NCBI GenBank assembly: GCA_009773335.1
Contig: WRPF01000013.1
Span: forward strand, 24,448-88,447
DNA from: Caulobacteraceae bacterium
Lineage (GTDB): Bacteria; Pseudomonadota; Alphaproteobacteria; Caulobacterales; Aquidulcibacteraceae
Direction: 5' to 3'
DNA: 64,000 nt
In this document: one piece after another, positions 9,356 through 17,447 of the stretch
Layout of the letters: each line of letters opens with the position of its first letter
How positions within the stretch are numbered: the stretch's first letter is position 1
The notes under the pieces: generated by a model
Databases searched by the model: none
Told to the model about the DNA's origin: nothing
Seen by the model: only the letters and a program-made list of their open reading frames with translations
Made by a program: the position numbers and the translations under genes

Positions 9356-10525
9356 ATGGCCGCACCAAAACAACTTGGTAGCCGCGACCTGTCGCTGGTG
9401 CGCGAGAACGGGTCGACGGCGCGTGTCCTCAACCTGACCGCCGTCTATCACAGGAATCTGGACAATCCGGAATACCAGCAGCACCCGCTGTTCCGGAACA
9501 AGCGCCTGAACACGTCGATCATCGTCAAGCATTCGCTGCGGGTCTTCGAGCGTTCGGTGTTCGCCCACCCGCCGGTCACCGCAACGAAGGTCATCCTGCC
9601 GTTCGCGATCTCCGACCTGAAGGTCGGCGGTTCGAGCTTTTTCTACAACCAGATCGACTTCAAGAAGATCATGAAGGAGTCCCTCGGAGGCTACGCCGAT
9701 CCGCTGGACTTCGACGCCGATCTGGCGCTCCTGGCTGCGATCGACGGGCTTCCGTCCTTCGACCCGTTCCTCATGCGCGAACGTCTGCGCCAATCGGGCT
9801 TCGACGCGGCGCGATGCTACTTCGACGTGTCCGAGGCCGACGTCGCACGGATGCGGGAATTTGTCCGCAAGGAAGTCGGCCGTCTTGTGGAGCTAGCCTT
9901 CGCCGGCGGCGGCGGCGGCGCCGAACTGTCGGCGAAACTCGCCGACAAGCTCATGACTGACGAGACCGCAACTTCGCTCGATCCGCTGCGCTCCACGCTG
10001 CGCCTGTCCGGCAACGAGTATCGCGAAGGCGTTTTCGCCTGGAAGGGATTCCTCTACTACAAGTGGATATTCGCCGACGTGCAGAGCCGTCTCGACGCCC
10101 TCTCGCGCCAGATCGTGTCTTGCCGGATCCCGGGCGCAAGCAAGGCGGATATCGAGTACATGAACTCCGCGCGTCAGCGCATCGTCGAATATCTCGGTGT
10201 CGCGTCCACACACGTGCAGAAGGCGTTGCGGGAATATGACGTGGCGTTCGGGCGTCTCGCGGACGGCCGGCCCATGGCGTTCCGCGACTTCCTGCTCACC
10301 GCGCCGGGCATGTTCATCTATATCGGCGAGGCCATCGGGGTCATCCAGCACATCGAGTCGTTCTGGCGCTTCCGCTATCCGCGCACGCCGACGGCGATCG
10401 AGCCGGACGAAGCCTATGAAGTCTTCCAGGATTTCGAAGCGACCCTTGGCGGCACGCAGGCCGTCCAGGAAATGATTTTGCGCCAGGGCGCCGACATCGC
10501 GATGCGCGCGAAACACGCGTGTTGA
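9356..10525 (+). CDS. Conserved-looking hypothetical protein between the pho and che regions
   Basis: 389 residues, not recognised. No signal peptide, membrane helix or known catalytic motif is visible. The protein reads as soluble and mixed alpha/beta, with an N-terminal part rich in aromatic and basic residues (AVYHRNLDNPEYQQHPLFRN), a Gly-rich linker (AFAGGGGGAELSAKLADKL, about residues 180-198) and a helical C-terminal half (EAIGVIQHIESFWRFRYPRT). Codon use matches the neighbours, and the frame is long and clean, so it is a real gene. It is transcribed toward the chemotaxis cluster but 215 bases separate it from mcp1, so it is probably its own unit. Confidence 0.8.
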   Translation: MAAPKQLGSRDLSLVRENGSTARVLNLTAVYHRNLDNPEYQQHPLFRNKRLNTSIIVKHSLRVFERSVFAHPPVTATKVILPFAISDLKVGGSSFFYNQIDFKKIMKESLGGYADPLDFDADLALLAAIDGLPSFDPFLMRERLRQSGFDAARCYFDVSEADVARMREFVRKEVGRLVELAFAGGGGGAELSAKLADKLMTDETATSLDPLRSTLRLSGNEYREGVFAWKGFLYYKWIFADVQSRLDALSRQIVSCRIPGASKADIEYMNSARQRIVEYLGVASTHVQKALREYDVAFGRLADGRPMAFRDFLLTAPGMFIYIGEAIGVIQHIESFWRFRYPRTPTAIEPDEAYEVFQDFEATLGGTQAVQEMILRQGADIAMRAKHAC

Positions 10526-10740
10526 TTGCGCGCGCATGTCTTCCTGTCCGCAGTCTGAGCACGGGAATCCACCTTCGCGTCGTCTCGACGAGACGCGCCC
10601 CAGTCTGAGCCGGGTTGGACGGCATTCTGGGTGAAATCACCTAGCTCTTTTAATCTATCCCCAAGGAATTCAGCTCAGACGGAACGCACGATGCGTTCAC
10701 GGTACTTTGTTGCGCGCTCGAGAAATTGTGGAGAGCGAAA
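10526..10740 (+). promoter_or_regulatory. Leader and promoter region of chemotaxis cluster 1, with a repeated 10-mer
   Basis: The 10-mer CAGTCTGAGC occurs at 10551-10560 and again at 10601-10610, exactly 50 bp apart, and an inverted partial copy GCTCAGAC lies at 10673-10680. A dyad CGTCTCG-A-CGAGACG lies between the two direct copies (10581-10595). Such an arrangement could be an operator array, but no regulator is known. GGAGAG at 10730-10735 serves as the ribosome site for the GTG start of mcp1. Confidence 0.35.
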
Positions 10741-12870
10741 GTGTTTGATAGGGTCAACAGCGAACTCTCGATTGGCGCCCGGTTGGCACTCGTATCGGCG
10801 CTGTTTGTCGGCTCATCGGCGATCGTGACGGGGCTTCTGGTCAAGAACGCGCTCGATGATCTGTCCTTCTCCGGGAAGGAACTCGATGGCGCCAGCCATC
10901 TTGCACTCGTGTGGGACGCGGTCGAGGCGGCGCCGGAAAAAACAGCCTCCATGCTCGCTGCGGGCGGCAAGAATGATGAACGCTTCGCTTCGGCGGACGA
11001 AGCCGCCGCCTTCATCGCTGCGGAGCCCGGCGGCGAACGGATGTCCGCCGCGGCCAGTTACATCGTCGCCATCGGCGACGGCTCGAACCTGACGCTCGAT
11101 CCCGATCTCGACAGTTTCTACGCGATGGACGCCATTGTCGTGCGCCTGCCGAGCGTCCTGCTCGACATGCAGACGCTCAACGCAGCGCTCACCTCGTCCG
11201 CCGAGCCGGCGCAGAAGGGGCGTGACATCGCTGTCGCCATCGACCGGCTGCAACGCAGTCGCGACCAGGCGCTTGGATCGATGGCGGCGGCGGTCGCCAA
11301 CAACAAGAATGGTTCTCTGGGCAAGACGCTCGCTGCGCCTGCGGATGCGTTGAGGGCTTCGACCGATTCGTTGCTGCACGTCGCCCGCCAGGCGATCGAC
11401 ACGGGCGTCGCGGGTTCCGCAGATTTCGACGGCGCGGAGAACATGACGAACGCCGCGTGGGCGGCATCGCATGACGGACTTGAAGCGCTTCTGAAGGCCC
11501 GCATCGACCGCATTCAGGGCGCCTTGCTCGCCGAGCTGCTGATCGCCGTTCTGAGCGCCATCCTGGCGGCGTTCGTTTCGCTGCTGATTGCGCGCGGCCT
11601 CTCGGGCCGCCTTTCGGCGTTGCTCGCCGTCATGGACAGTCTGCGCGAGTCCAACGCCACAGTCACCGTGCCGTATCTCTCCGATCGCCACGAAACCGGC
11701 AAGATCGCCTCGACGCTGGAGCTCTTCCGCACGCGCATCATCGAGCGTGAAGCTGAGCAGCGGAAGGTCGAGGCCGACAAGGTCGCGGCGGAGCGCGCAC
11801 GCCGGGAAGCTGAAGAGGCCGCGCTCGGGCGCGAACGTGCGACAGTTGTGGGGTCCATTGGCGAAGGTCTCTCGGCGCTGGCGGCGGGCGATCTGACTTA
11901 TCGCCTCGATCACGACATGCCGGCCGCCTACGCACAGCTCCAGTCGGACTTCAACGCGGCGGTGTCCCAGTTGCAGGAGACAATGAAAACCGTTGCGGCC
12001 AACGTTACCGGCATCAGGTCCGGGGCGAACGAGATCGGCCAGGCGGCCGACGACCTCTCGCGGCGCACCGAACAGCAGGCGGCCGCCATCGAGGAAACGG
12101 CCGCCGCGCTGGATGAGATCACCGCGACTGTGCGCAAGTCCGCCGAGAGCGCCGCGCGTGCAAACTCGGTCGTGGCGTCCGCGCGGTCGGATGCCGAAGT
12201 CAGCGGCGCCGTGGTGCGCGAAGCGGTCTGCGCCATGGGCGAGATCGAGCGTTCTGCGAACCAGATATCGCAGATCATCGGCGTCATCGACGAAATCGCC
12301 TTCCAGACCAATCTTCTGGCTCTCAATGCGGGTGTCGAGGCGGCGCGCGCCGGCGACGCGGGCAGGGGATTCGCGGTCGTCGCTTCCGAAGTGCGCGCAC
12401 TCGCGCAGCGCTCGTCGGACGCTGCCCGGGAAATCAAGACGCTCATCTCCGCGAGCACGGGACATGTCGGTTCGGGGGTGCGGCTCGTCGACAAGACGGG
12501 CGCTGCGCTTCAGGAAATCATCGGCCGCGTGACGGAGATAAACGACCTCGTCTCCGAGATCGCGGCGTCGGCGAAGGAACAGTCCACGGCGCTGCAGGAA
12601 GTGAATACTGCGGTCAACCAGATGGACCAGGTGACGCAACAGAACGCGGCGATGGTCGAGGAATCCACTGCGGCCAGCCATTCGCTCACACAGGAAGCGG
12701 CGGAGCTCACCCGTCTCATTTCCGGCTTTCGCGTCGCAAACGCGGAAGCCCCCCGCGCCACGCGGGCGCCGCCGGTCGTTGCGCAACAGAAGCGTGTCGC
12801 AGCATTCGCTGCGTCGCAGGCCGGCGTCCCGCTCAAGATGCGCGCGCCGGATGATTGGGAAGAGTTCTAG
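10741..12870 (+). CDS. Methyl-accepting chemotaxis protein (membrane receptor), cluster 1
   Basis: 709 residues from a GTG with GGAGAG five bases upstream; a TTG codon five codons earlier overlaps that ribosome site and was not chosen. Membrane helix about 13-34, a periplasmic helical sensor of about 225 residues containing NLTLDPDLDSFYAMDA, membrane helix about 263-284, then HAMP and the cytoplasmic signalling hairpin with the canonical tip ([26 protein letters not shown], split here across the tip). The C-terminus is DDWEEF, the same W-E-E-F tail as the two receptors of cluster 2, a probable docking peptide for CheR/CheB. The ligand is unknown. First gene of the partial chemotaxis cluster. 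Confidence 0.94.
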   Translation: MFDRVNSELSIGARLALVSALFVGSSAIVTGLLVKNALDDLSFSGKELDGASHLALVWDAVEAAPEKTASMLAAGGKNDERFASADEAAAFIAAEPGGERMSAAASYIVAIGDGSNLTLDPDLDSFYAMDAIVVRLPSVLLDMQTLNAALTSSAEPAQKGRDIAVAIDRLQRSRDQALGSMAAAVANNKNGSLGKTLAAPADALRASTDSLLHVARQAIDTGVAGSADFDGAENMTNAAWAASHDGLEALLKARIDRIQGALLAELLIAVLSAILAAFVSLLIARGLSGRLSALLAVMDSLRESNATVTVPYLSDRHETGKIASTLELFRTRIIEREAEQRKVEADKVAAERARREAEEAALGRERATVVGSIGEGLSALAAGDLTYRLDHDMPAAYAQLQSDFNAAVSQLQETMKTVAANVTGIRSGANEIGQAADDLSRRTEQQAAAIEETAAALDEITATVRKSAESAARANSVVASARSDAEVSGAVVREAVCAMGEIERSANQISQIIGVIDEIAFQTNLLALNAGVEAARAGDAGRGFAVVASEVRALAQRSSDAAREIKTLISASTGHVGSGVRLVDKTGAALQEIIGRVTEINDLVSEIAASAKEQSTALQEVNTAVNQMDQVTQQNAAMVEESTAASHSLTQEAAELTRLISGFRVANAEAPRATRAPPVVAQQKRVAAFAASQAGVPLKMRAPDDWEEF

Positions 12871-13011
12871 GCGTGTGACAGATGACGGAAATCCGCAAAG
12901 CCCGGCGGGTCGGCCTGCTGGTCGGTGCGGAGTCGGACACTCCGCGCGCGTCAATGACCGCGACCGCGTGAGCAACGGCCTGACGATCTGCAGGCTCGAT
13001 GGAGGTGCGAA

Positions 13012-14052
13012 GTGAGCAAGGTCCGCGTTCTTGTTGTCGACGATTCACCGACCATGCGCGGTCTTATTTCCGCAGCCTTGCGCGCCGATCCGGACATCGA
13101 GGTCGTCGGCGGGGCAGGCGACCCCCTTGAGGCGCGCGAAGCCATCAAGCGGCTCAACCCGGACGTCATCACGCTCGATGTCGAAATGCCGAAGATGAGC
13201 GGCGTCGAGTTTCTCGAAAAGATCATGCGACTGCGACCCATGCCGGTCATCATGGTGTCGACGCTTACCAGCGCCGGCGCCGAGACCGCGCTGAGGGCGC
13301 TCGAGATCGGCGCGTTCGATTGCGTGGGAAAGGCGCTGGATGGCCCGCAGAAAGATGCGTTTGCGGGCTTGCCTGAGATAGTGAAGGCGGCTGCAAAAGC
13401 GCACGTGCGCGCGTCAACGGACGCTCGTCCCGCCGCGCTGCAACGCACGTCATTCGCGCCGGACAACAAGATCGTGGCCATCGGCGCCTCCACCGGCGGC
13501 GTCGAAGCGTTGCTGACCGTGCTTTCGAGTTTTCCAGAGAACTGTCCGCCGACGGTCATCACCCAGCACATGCCGGCCAATTTCACCCGCAGCTTCGCGG
13601 TGCGACTTGATCGCACCTGCAAGCCTCGCGTGAGCGAAGCCGTGGATGGGGCTCTGTTGCGGGAGGGGCAGGTCTATCTCGCGCCGGGCGGCGAGACCCA
13701 TCTCGAGGTGTCGAGAAGCGGCGGCGGGCTCGCGTGCCGGCTCACACGCGACGATCTCGTGAGTGGGCACCGTCCGTCAGTCGACGTGCTGTTCCGCTCG
13801 GTTGCGGCCAGCGTCGGGCCCCGCGGGGTCGGCGCCATCCTGACGGGCATGGGGCGGGACGGCGCCGCCGGGCTCAAGGCGATGCGCGATGCCGGAGGTC
13901 ACACCTTCGGCCAGGATGAGGGAAGTTGCGTCGTGTACGGCATGCCGCGCGCTGCGTTCGAAGACGGGGCCGTGATCAGGCAGCTGCCGCTCGGCCGGAT
14001 CGGCGATGCGATTCTCGACAAGTGTACCCGGGTTCTCAGGGAGAGTGCGTGA
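13012..14052 (+). CDS. cheB: Chemotaxis methylesterase/glutamine deamidase CheB (copy 1)
   Basis: 346 residues from GTG after GGAGG. Receiver domain with Asp10, Asp11 and phospho-acceptor Asp56 (VITLDVEMP). The linker leads to the methylesterase domain with catalytic triad Ser160 (GASTGG), His186 (TQHMP) and Asp283 (GMGRDG). It removes methyl groups from receptors for adaptation and should be active. It is a close paralogue of the cheB at 25781. The gene order after it (a cheY remnant, cheD, a cheU remnant, cheY, cheE) repeats the second cluster, so this region looks like an old duplication of the 3-prime half of a full che operon. No cheR, cheA or cheW is nearby in this copy. Confidence 0.95.
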   Translation: MSKVRVLVVDDSPTMRGLISAALRADPDIEVVGGAGDPLEAREAIKRLNPDVITLDVEMPKMSGVEFLEKIMRLRPMPVIMVSTLTSAGAETALRALEIGAFDCVGKALDGPQKDAFAGLPEIVKAAAKAHVRASTDARPAALQRTSFAPDNKIVAIGASTGGVEALLTVLSSFPENCPPTVITQHMPANFTRSFAVRLDRTCKPRVSEAVDGALLREGQVYLAPGGETHLEVSRSGGGLACRLTRDDLVSGHRPSVDVLFRSVAASVGPRGVGAILTGMGRDGAAGLKAMRDAGGHTFGQDEGSCVVYGMPRAAFEDGAVIRQLPLGRIGDAILDKCTRVLRESA

Positions 14053-14220
14053 TGCCGGCTCCGCCGATGCAGGGCGTCCTTCGTCATGCTTGACGGTCGT
14101 GCCGACGCCGACCTTGGCCAGCGAACGCGCCAGTTCGGCGTTAACAATTATTGTGTAAAATCATCTACAGTGCAGATGCTTCGCGAGAAGATTGAAGACG
14201 TGTTCGGCAGGCTGACATGA
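14052..14220 (+). pseudogene. Remnant of cheYII between cheB and cheD (internal deletion and frame change)
   Basis: Intact copy at 26814 sits in the same place in cluster 2. Here the ATG and first codons (ATGCCGGC, Met-Pro-Ala) survive and overlap the cheB stop. About 75 codons are then missing, and the C-terminal part resumes in another frame as VMLDGRADADLGQ... FGVNNYCVK... LREKIEDVFGRLT followed by TGA. The intact copy reads IMLTGRADKDLVQ... FGANNYLVK... LKEKIEQVFGVLT. The acidic pocket and phospho-acceptor Asp58 are lost, and Pro-Phe after the conserved Lys has become Ser-Ser. The final TGA overlaps the ATG of cheD exactly as in cluster 2. Too short and out of frame to be functional. Confidence 0.88.
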
Positions 14221-14786
14221 CGAGGAGCGCCGCGCTGGCCATCGAGGAGGCGGTAGATCGCAGCAACGTGATTCACGTCATTCAGGGCGAGTCTCACGTT
14301 TCGGCCGATCCATTGGCGTTGATGACGACGGTCCTTGGATCGTGCGTCGCGGCTTGCCTGTTCGATCAGCGCGCCGGTGTCGGCGGCATGAACCATTTCC
14401 TGCTGCCGGGCGACAACGGCGGTGATGAGAATCTGCGCTATGGCGTCCACGCCATGGAACTGCTGATCAACGGCCTGCTGCGGCTGGGCGCGCGCCGTGA
14501 AAATCTGCGAGCGAAGCTGTTCGGCGGGGCGCGCATGGTGGCGGGTCTTTCGGATATTGGCGCCAAGAATGCCGCTTTCGCCAACGAGTTTCTTGCGCGC
14601 GAAGGGCTCGTGTGTGTCGGCGGCAGCCTCGGCGGCGACCACGCGCGCCGGATCCAGTTCTGGCCGACGACGGGACGTGCGCGCCAGATCTATCCTTCGA
14701 CGGCGCCCCGTCAGGTATTTGAAACCGAGTTGCGAGAAAAGACGGCCAAACCGGCGGCCGACTCCGGCGATCTGGAGTTGTTCTAG
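14217..14786 (+). CDS. cheD: Chemoreceptor glutamine deamidase CheD (catalytically complete copy)
   Basis: 189 residues. CheD family with the catalytic Cys43 in LGSCVAACL and His60 in GGMNHFLLP, followed by the conserved FGGARMV and the C-terminal beta segment (IQFWPTTGRARQIYP). It deamidates receptor glutamines and in many bacteria is modulated by CheC/CheY-P. The ATG overlaps the TGA of the cheYII remnant. The second copy at 27200 lacks both catalytic residues, so this is probably the only working CheD of the two clusters. Confidence 0.93.
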   Translation: MTRSAALAIEEAVDRSNVIHVIQGESHVSADPLALMTTVLGSCVAACLFDQRAGVGGMNHFLLPGDNGGDENLRYGVHAMELLINGLLRLGARRENLRAKLFGGARMVAGLSDIGAKNAAFANEFLAREGLVCVGGSLGGDHARRIQFWPTTGRARQIYPSTAPRQVFETELREKTAKPAADSGDLELF

Positions 14787-14788
14787 CC

Positions 14789-14925
14789 ATGCCGTCGCAA
14801 CCGCTCGTCCGGACCAACGCCGCCAGCGTGACCTTGAGCGCACGGCCGGTGTCGTGGCGCTTGAAGGCGTCGCCGGGACGCGGGACGGGCGCGACCTCTT
14901 TGAACTACTTCAGGCTTTGACATGA
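14789..14925 (+). pseudogene. Probable remnant of cheU between cheD and cheYIII
   Basis: In cluster 2 this position holds a 133-residue cheU-like gene (27514). Here only 137 bases remain. The start reads MPSQPLV (intact copy MSAKPLV). In a different frame the 3-prime end reads LERTAGVVALEG... RDGRDLFELLQALT and stops with TGA overlapping the next ATG. This resembles the intact C-terminus (LARVAARLRELED... SDSGEMDLL), though weakly. The middle, about 90 codons, is gone. The pattern (ends kept, middle lost, frame changed) is the same as for the cheYII remnant. The similarity is too short for certainty. Confidence 0.6.
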
Positions 14926-15527
14926 GCAAGCGATCACTGGATCCCAACCGCAAGGTCAATCTTGAGAACGTCACTGTGCTGGTCATGGATGGCAGTTCCC
15001 ACGGTCTGGAAATCCTGTCGCAGATTCTTGCGGGCTTCGGCGTACGGACCCTGCTGCGCGCCAGCTCCCTGGAGGAGGCGCGCAGGTTCACGGAGAAGGC
15101 GCCCATCGATCTCATCGTGGCGGATCCCGACGTCCCCGGCGAGGATGGCTACGATTTCCTGCGCGATCTTCGCCGGTCCAAGCGCCAGCCGAACTGCTAT
15201 GTGCCGATCGTTCTGGTAACGGGTCACACCAGGGATTCAAACATCAAGCGGGCGCGCGATATCGGCGCCAACATGATCGTAGCCAAGCCTGTTTCCTCGA
15301 AAGTGCTGTTCGAACGGATCCTCTGGGTCGCTGCGGATCCGCGTCCGTTCGTCGAACTGGATCACTATGTGGGCCCCGATCGCCGGTTCAAGTTTACCGG
15401 ACCGCCGCCGGGGACGGACGGGCGCCGCGAGGCCGATCTTCCGTCCGTTGTCGGTGATGCCGCTGCGCCGAACATGTCCCAATCGGAAGTCGATACGTTC
15501 ATGAAGCCGCAAAAGGTCTCCCTATGA
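14922..15527 (+). CDS. CheYIII-like response regulator with C-terminal extension, copy 1
   Basis: 201 residues: a receiver domain (about 17-140) plus a tail of about 60 residues with the motif YVGPDRRFKF... DGRREADL and a C-terminus NMSQSEVDTFMKPQKVSL. The tail is shared with the paralogue at 27921, so it is a family feature. The phospho-acceptor Asp68 (VADPDVP) and Lys (VAKPVS) are present, but the usual second Asp of the acidic pair is Gly24 (MDGSS). Phosphorylation may therefore be impaired or Mg-independent. Positioned like the third cheY of the Caulobacter che operon. ATG overlaps the end of the cheU remnant; its stop overlaps the next start. Confidence 0.88.
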   Translation: MSKRSLDPNRKVNLENVTVLVMDGSSHGLEILSQILAGFGVRTLLRASSLEEARRFTEKAPIDLIVADPDVPGEDGYDFLRDLRRSKRQPNCYVPIVLVTGHTRDSNIKRARDIGANMIVAKPVSSKVLFERILWVAADPRPFVELDHYVGPDRRFKFTGPPPGTDGRREADLPSVVGDAAAPNMSQSEVDTFMKPQKVSL

Positions 15528-16012
15528 CGGGCGTGAAGAAGTTCTGGCCGAAGAACCGCCTGAAGGAACTCGTCGCCGCTCCCGGCGGCATCCGCGCGAG
15601 CGATGCGGTGGCGCGCGCCGAGGAGCGTCTGGAGACCATCAGCGAGTCCTGCCTCGCCGGGATCGACGCCAAGATCGAGGAACTCAGCGCATTGTCGGTC
15701 GCACGTGGCGTGGAGGCGGGGGGCGGACAGGCGATCGACCGGATCTACCAACTCGCCAATGAGATCTTCGCGGAAGGCGGCGCCTTCGGTCGCGTCGCAT
15801 TGAGCACTGCCGCGCACAGCCTCTGCGATCTGACCGGGCCGGGCAACGAGAACGACGGGGGCGTCTGGGACGCAATCGAGGTTCACGTTCAGTCGATGCG
15901 CGTGCTGAGACGAAGCGACGTCGAAACCTCCGACCAGATGTGCCGCGCCGTGCTTGACGGGCTGCGCGCGGTGTCAAAGCGGTCGCACGATCGCACGGCA
16001 GGGCACGGTTGA
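15524..16012 (+). CDS. CheE-like chemotaxis-associated protein, copy 1
   Basis: 162 residues, mostly helical, no membrane segment. It begins MTGVKKFWPKNRLKELVAAP and contains a helix pair with AIDRIYQLANEIFAEGGAFGRVALSTAAHSLCDL. The paralogue at 28523 has the same layout (VFDQAELVVDLAGLYTPPLCLAAQSLCNL). Both sit last in their che cluster, the position of cheE in Caulobacter; the biochemical role is not known from sequence. ATGA overlap with the preceding cheYIII gene shows translational coupling. It is the last gene of the partial cluster. Confidence 0.8.
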   Translation: MTGVKKFWPKNRLKELVAAPGGIRASDAVARAEERLETISESCLAGIDAKIEELSALSVARGVEAGGGQAIDRIYQLANEIFAEGGAFGRVALSTAAHSLCDLTGPGNENDGGVWDAIEVHVQSMRVLRRSDVETSDQMCRAVLDGLRAVSKRSHDRTAGHG

Positions 16013-16372
16013 TCGTCGGTTCTGGACCAACTGGTCGTGCGATTTTCACCCTTCTCCGGATGACGTTCTGGAGCTGTCCAGATGCGCGTGCGCCATGGCG
16101 TGCACTTCGGCGCCAATTTTCCCGCACCGTGACATTTGCGCCATCGCAATTCGCTCTGGACCCGGACCCAGTATGGGTGTGCTTTCGCTACGCATGGCTT
16201 CGTCTGCGTCTGTCGGAACAGACCGGACACGCAGCGGGAATGGGCGCGAACACATTGTATTCGGACAACTTTAACCATGCTAAGTGCTGAGTTTACCACG
16301 CCCGCCGATGGCGCGCCGAATGGCGGCCTTGGCGCGATACCGACAAATCAGCGAACAGTTGGCGGATTGCCC
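16013..16372 (+). promoter_or_regulatory. Intergenic region before the NarL-type regulator
   Basis: 360 bases without a convincing gene. An in-frame upstream extension of the regulator (from 16136 or 16277) exists but has no receiver homology. GGCGGA seven bases before the ATG at 16373 is the best ribosome site. No clear operator, terminator or RNA was seen. Confidence 0.3.
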
Positions 16373-17005
16373 ATGGGGATAGCTACCGCACTCATCGTCG
16401 ATGACCACGAGCTCTTTCGCGGCGGCCTGAAGCTGTTGCTGAACGAGATGGTGGGCTTTGAGCACATTGTCGAAGTGGGGAATTTCGAGCAGGCGCAGGA
16501 TGTGATCGTCGCCGGCCTTTCCCCTGATCTCGTGACATTCGATCTGAGCATGCCCGGATTGTCTGGCGAGGAAGGTTTGGCGGCGCTGGCGGATGCGCTC
16601 CCGAACGCACGGCTGGTCGTGATCGCGGGCTCGGAGCGCCGCGAGGACATACTTGGCGCCCTGGGCGCCGGCGCGCACGGCTATATACCCAAGAGTCTCG
16701 GAGCGGCCGAAACGGCCGCCGCCCTTCGCGATGTGCTCGCCGGGCGGATTTTCGTGCCGAAGGTCCTCAATCGCGGCGATCAGGCTCTCCCGCAGCCGCA
16801 TGTTGCGGGCACAGGACTGCTGAAGGGATATTCCTTCACCGCGCGGCAGCGCAGCGTGGTCGATTGCCTGCTGACGGGCGCGTCAACACGGAAGATCGCG
16901 GCGGATCTTGGCCTCGCGGAAGGCACCGTGAAGATTCACCTCGCCGCCATCTTCCGTATCGTCGGCGTACACTCACGCGCGGAAGTCATCGCGAAGTTGA
17001 AATAG
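16373..17005 (+). CDS. NarL/FixJ-family response regulator
   Basis: 210 residues from the ATG at which receiver homology starts (MGIATALIVDDHELFRGG). Acidic pair Asp10-Asp11, phospho-acceptor Asp57 (VTFDLSMPG), Lys in IPKSLG, then a LuxR-type helix-turn-helix at the C-terminus (FTARQRSVVDCLLTGASTRK... AEGTVKIHLAAIF). A transcription factor whose kinase is not encoded alongside in usual form: the convergent neighbour is a short DHp-like protein lacking an ATPase domain. It lies between the two chemotaxis clusters; a role in regulating them is only inference. Confidence 0.9.
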   Translation: MGIATALIVDDHELFRGGLKLLLNEMVGFEHIVEVGNFEQAQDVIVAGLSPDLVTFDLSMPGLSGEEGLAALADALPNARLVVIAGSERREDILGALGAGAHGYIPKSLGAAETAAALRDVLAGRIFVPKVLNRGDQALPQPHVAGTGLLKGYSFTARQRSVVDCLLTGASTRKIAADLGLAEGTVKIHLAAIFRIVGVHSRAEVIAKLK

Positions 17006-17027
17006 CCCCGCTCAAAATGAGGGGTTT
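17006..17027 (+). terminator. Possible terminator between convergent genes
   Basis: CCCC and GGGG arms starting at the regulator stop codon, with an inner TCA/TGA pairing, a two-base bulge, a loop of three A and a short T run (TTT) after the stem. A modest intrinsic terminator for the NarL-type regulator. Confidence 0.4.
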
Positions 17028-17114
17028 CGCACGCTCGGCCCGGCGACCGGTCGTTTCGATCATCGCCGTCGGCGTTGATTGCACCCTCGATCAGCGGGCG
17101 CCTGAAGCCCGTCC

Positions 17115-17447
17115 TTAGGTGCTCGCCTTCACGGCGCGCCCACCTTCGCGCGCCGGAGGCGTGCTCACACCCTGCGCCAGATCTGACAGACGGGCGTGCA
17201 GGTCAGCGACGGCGAGATGGAGACGCGCGACGATTTCGCGCGCATCTTCCGTCTCGATCCGGCGTGAAATCGCCGAGGCGTAAAGTTCGATCGCCTGGAT
17301 GGGCTGGCGCACGTCGTGCACGCGCGCAGCGATCTCCTGCGTAGCGCGTTCGCGGGCGCGTCGGTGCAGGCGCCCGGTCCACGCATAAGAAACAAGAAAT
17401 CCGAATGTCGCTGACGCCGATGCGACGGCCAACATCAACGCGATCAT
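17115..17447 (-). CDS. Membrane-anchored DHp-like protein without an ATPase domain
   Basis: 110 residues from an ATG preceded by GGAGGGAG; a longer in-frame start at 17621 has no ribosome site. One membrane helix (about 4-24), a basic stretch, then a helical domain with AARVHDVRQPIQAIELYASA around His44. This matches the H-box of histidine kinases of the HDxRQPxxA type. A second helix follows and the protein ends (VSTPPAREGGRAVKAST), with no N, G1 or G2 box and no room for one before the convergent regulator gene. It could be a phosphotransfer or dimerisation partner, or the remnant of a kinase. Confidence 0.7.
   Translation of the reverse strand: MIALMLAVASASATFGFLVSYAWTGRLHRRARERATQEIAARVHDVRQPIQAIELYASAISRRIETEDAREIVARLHLAVADLHARLSDLAQGVSTPPAREGGRAVKAST

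Noticed and set aside
12927..12945. Hairpin (7-bp stem) between mcp1 and cheB as an intrinsic terminator
   Set aside because: No T run follows, and the gene order implies one transcript. It may only be a spacer structure.
14787..14921. Separate short gene in the cheD-cheYIII gap of cluster 1
   Set aside because: The frame starting at 14789 is Arg/Pro-rich with no homologous middle or end; the position and end similarities fit a cheU remnant better.
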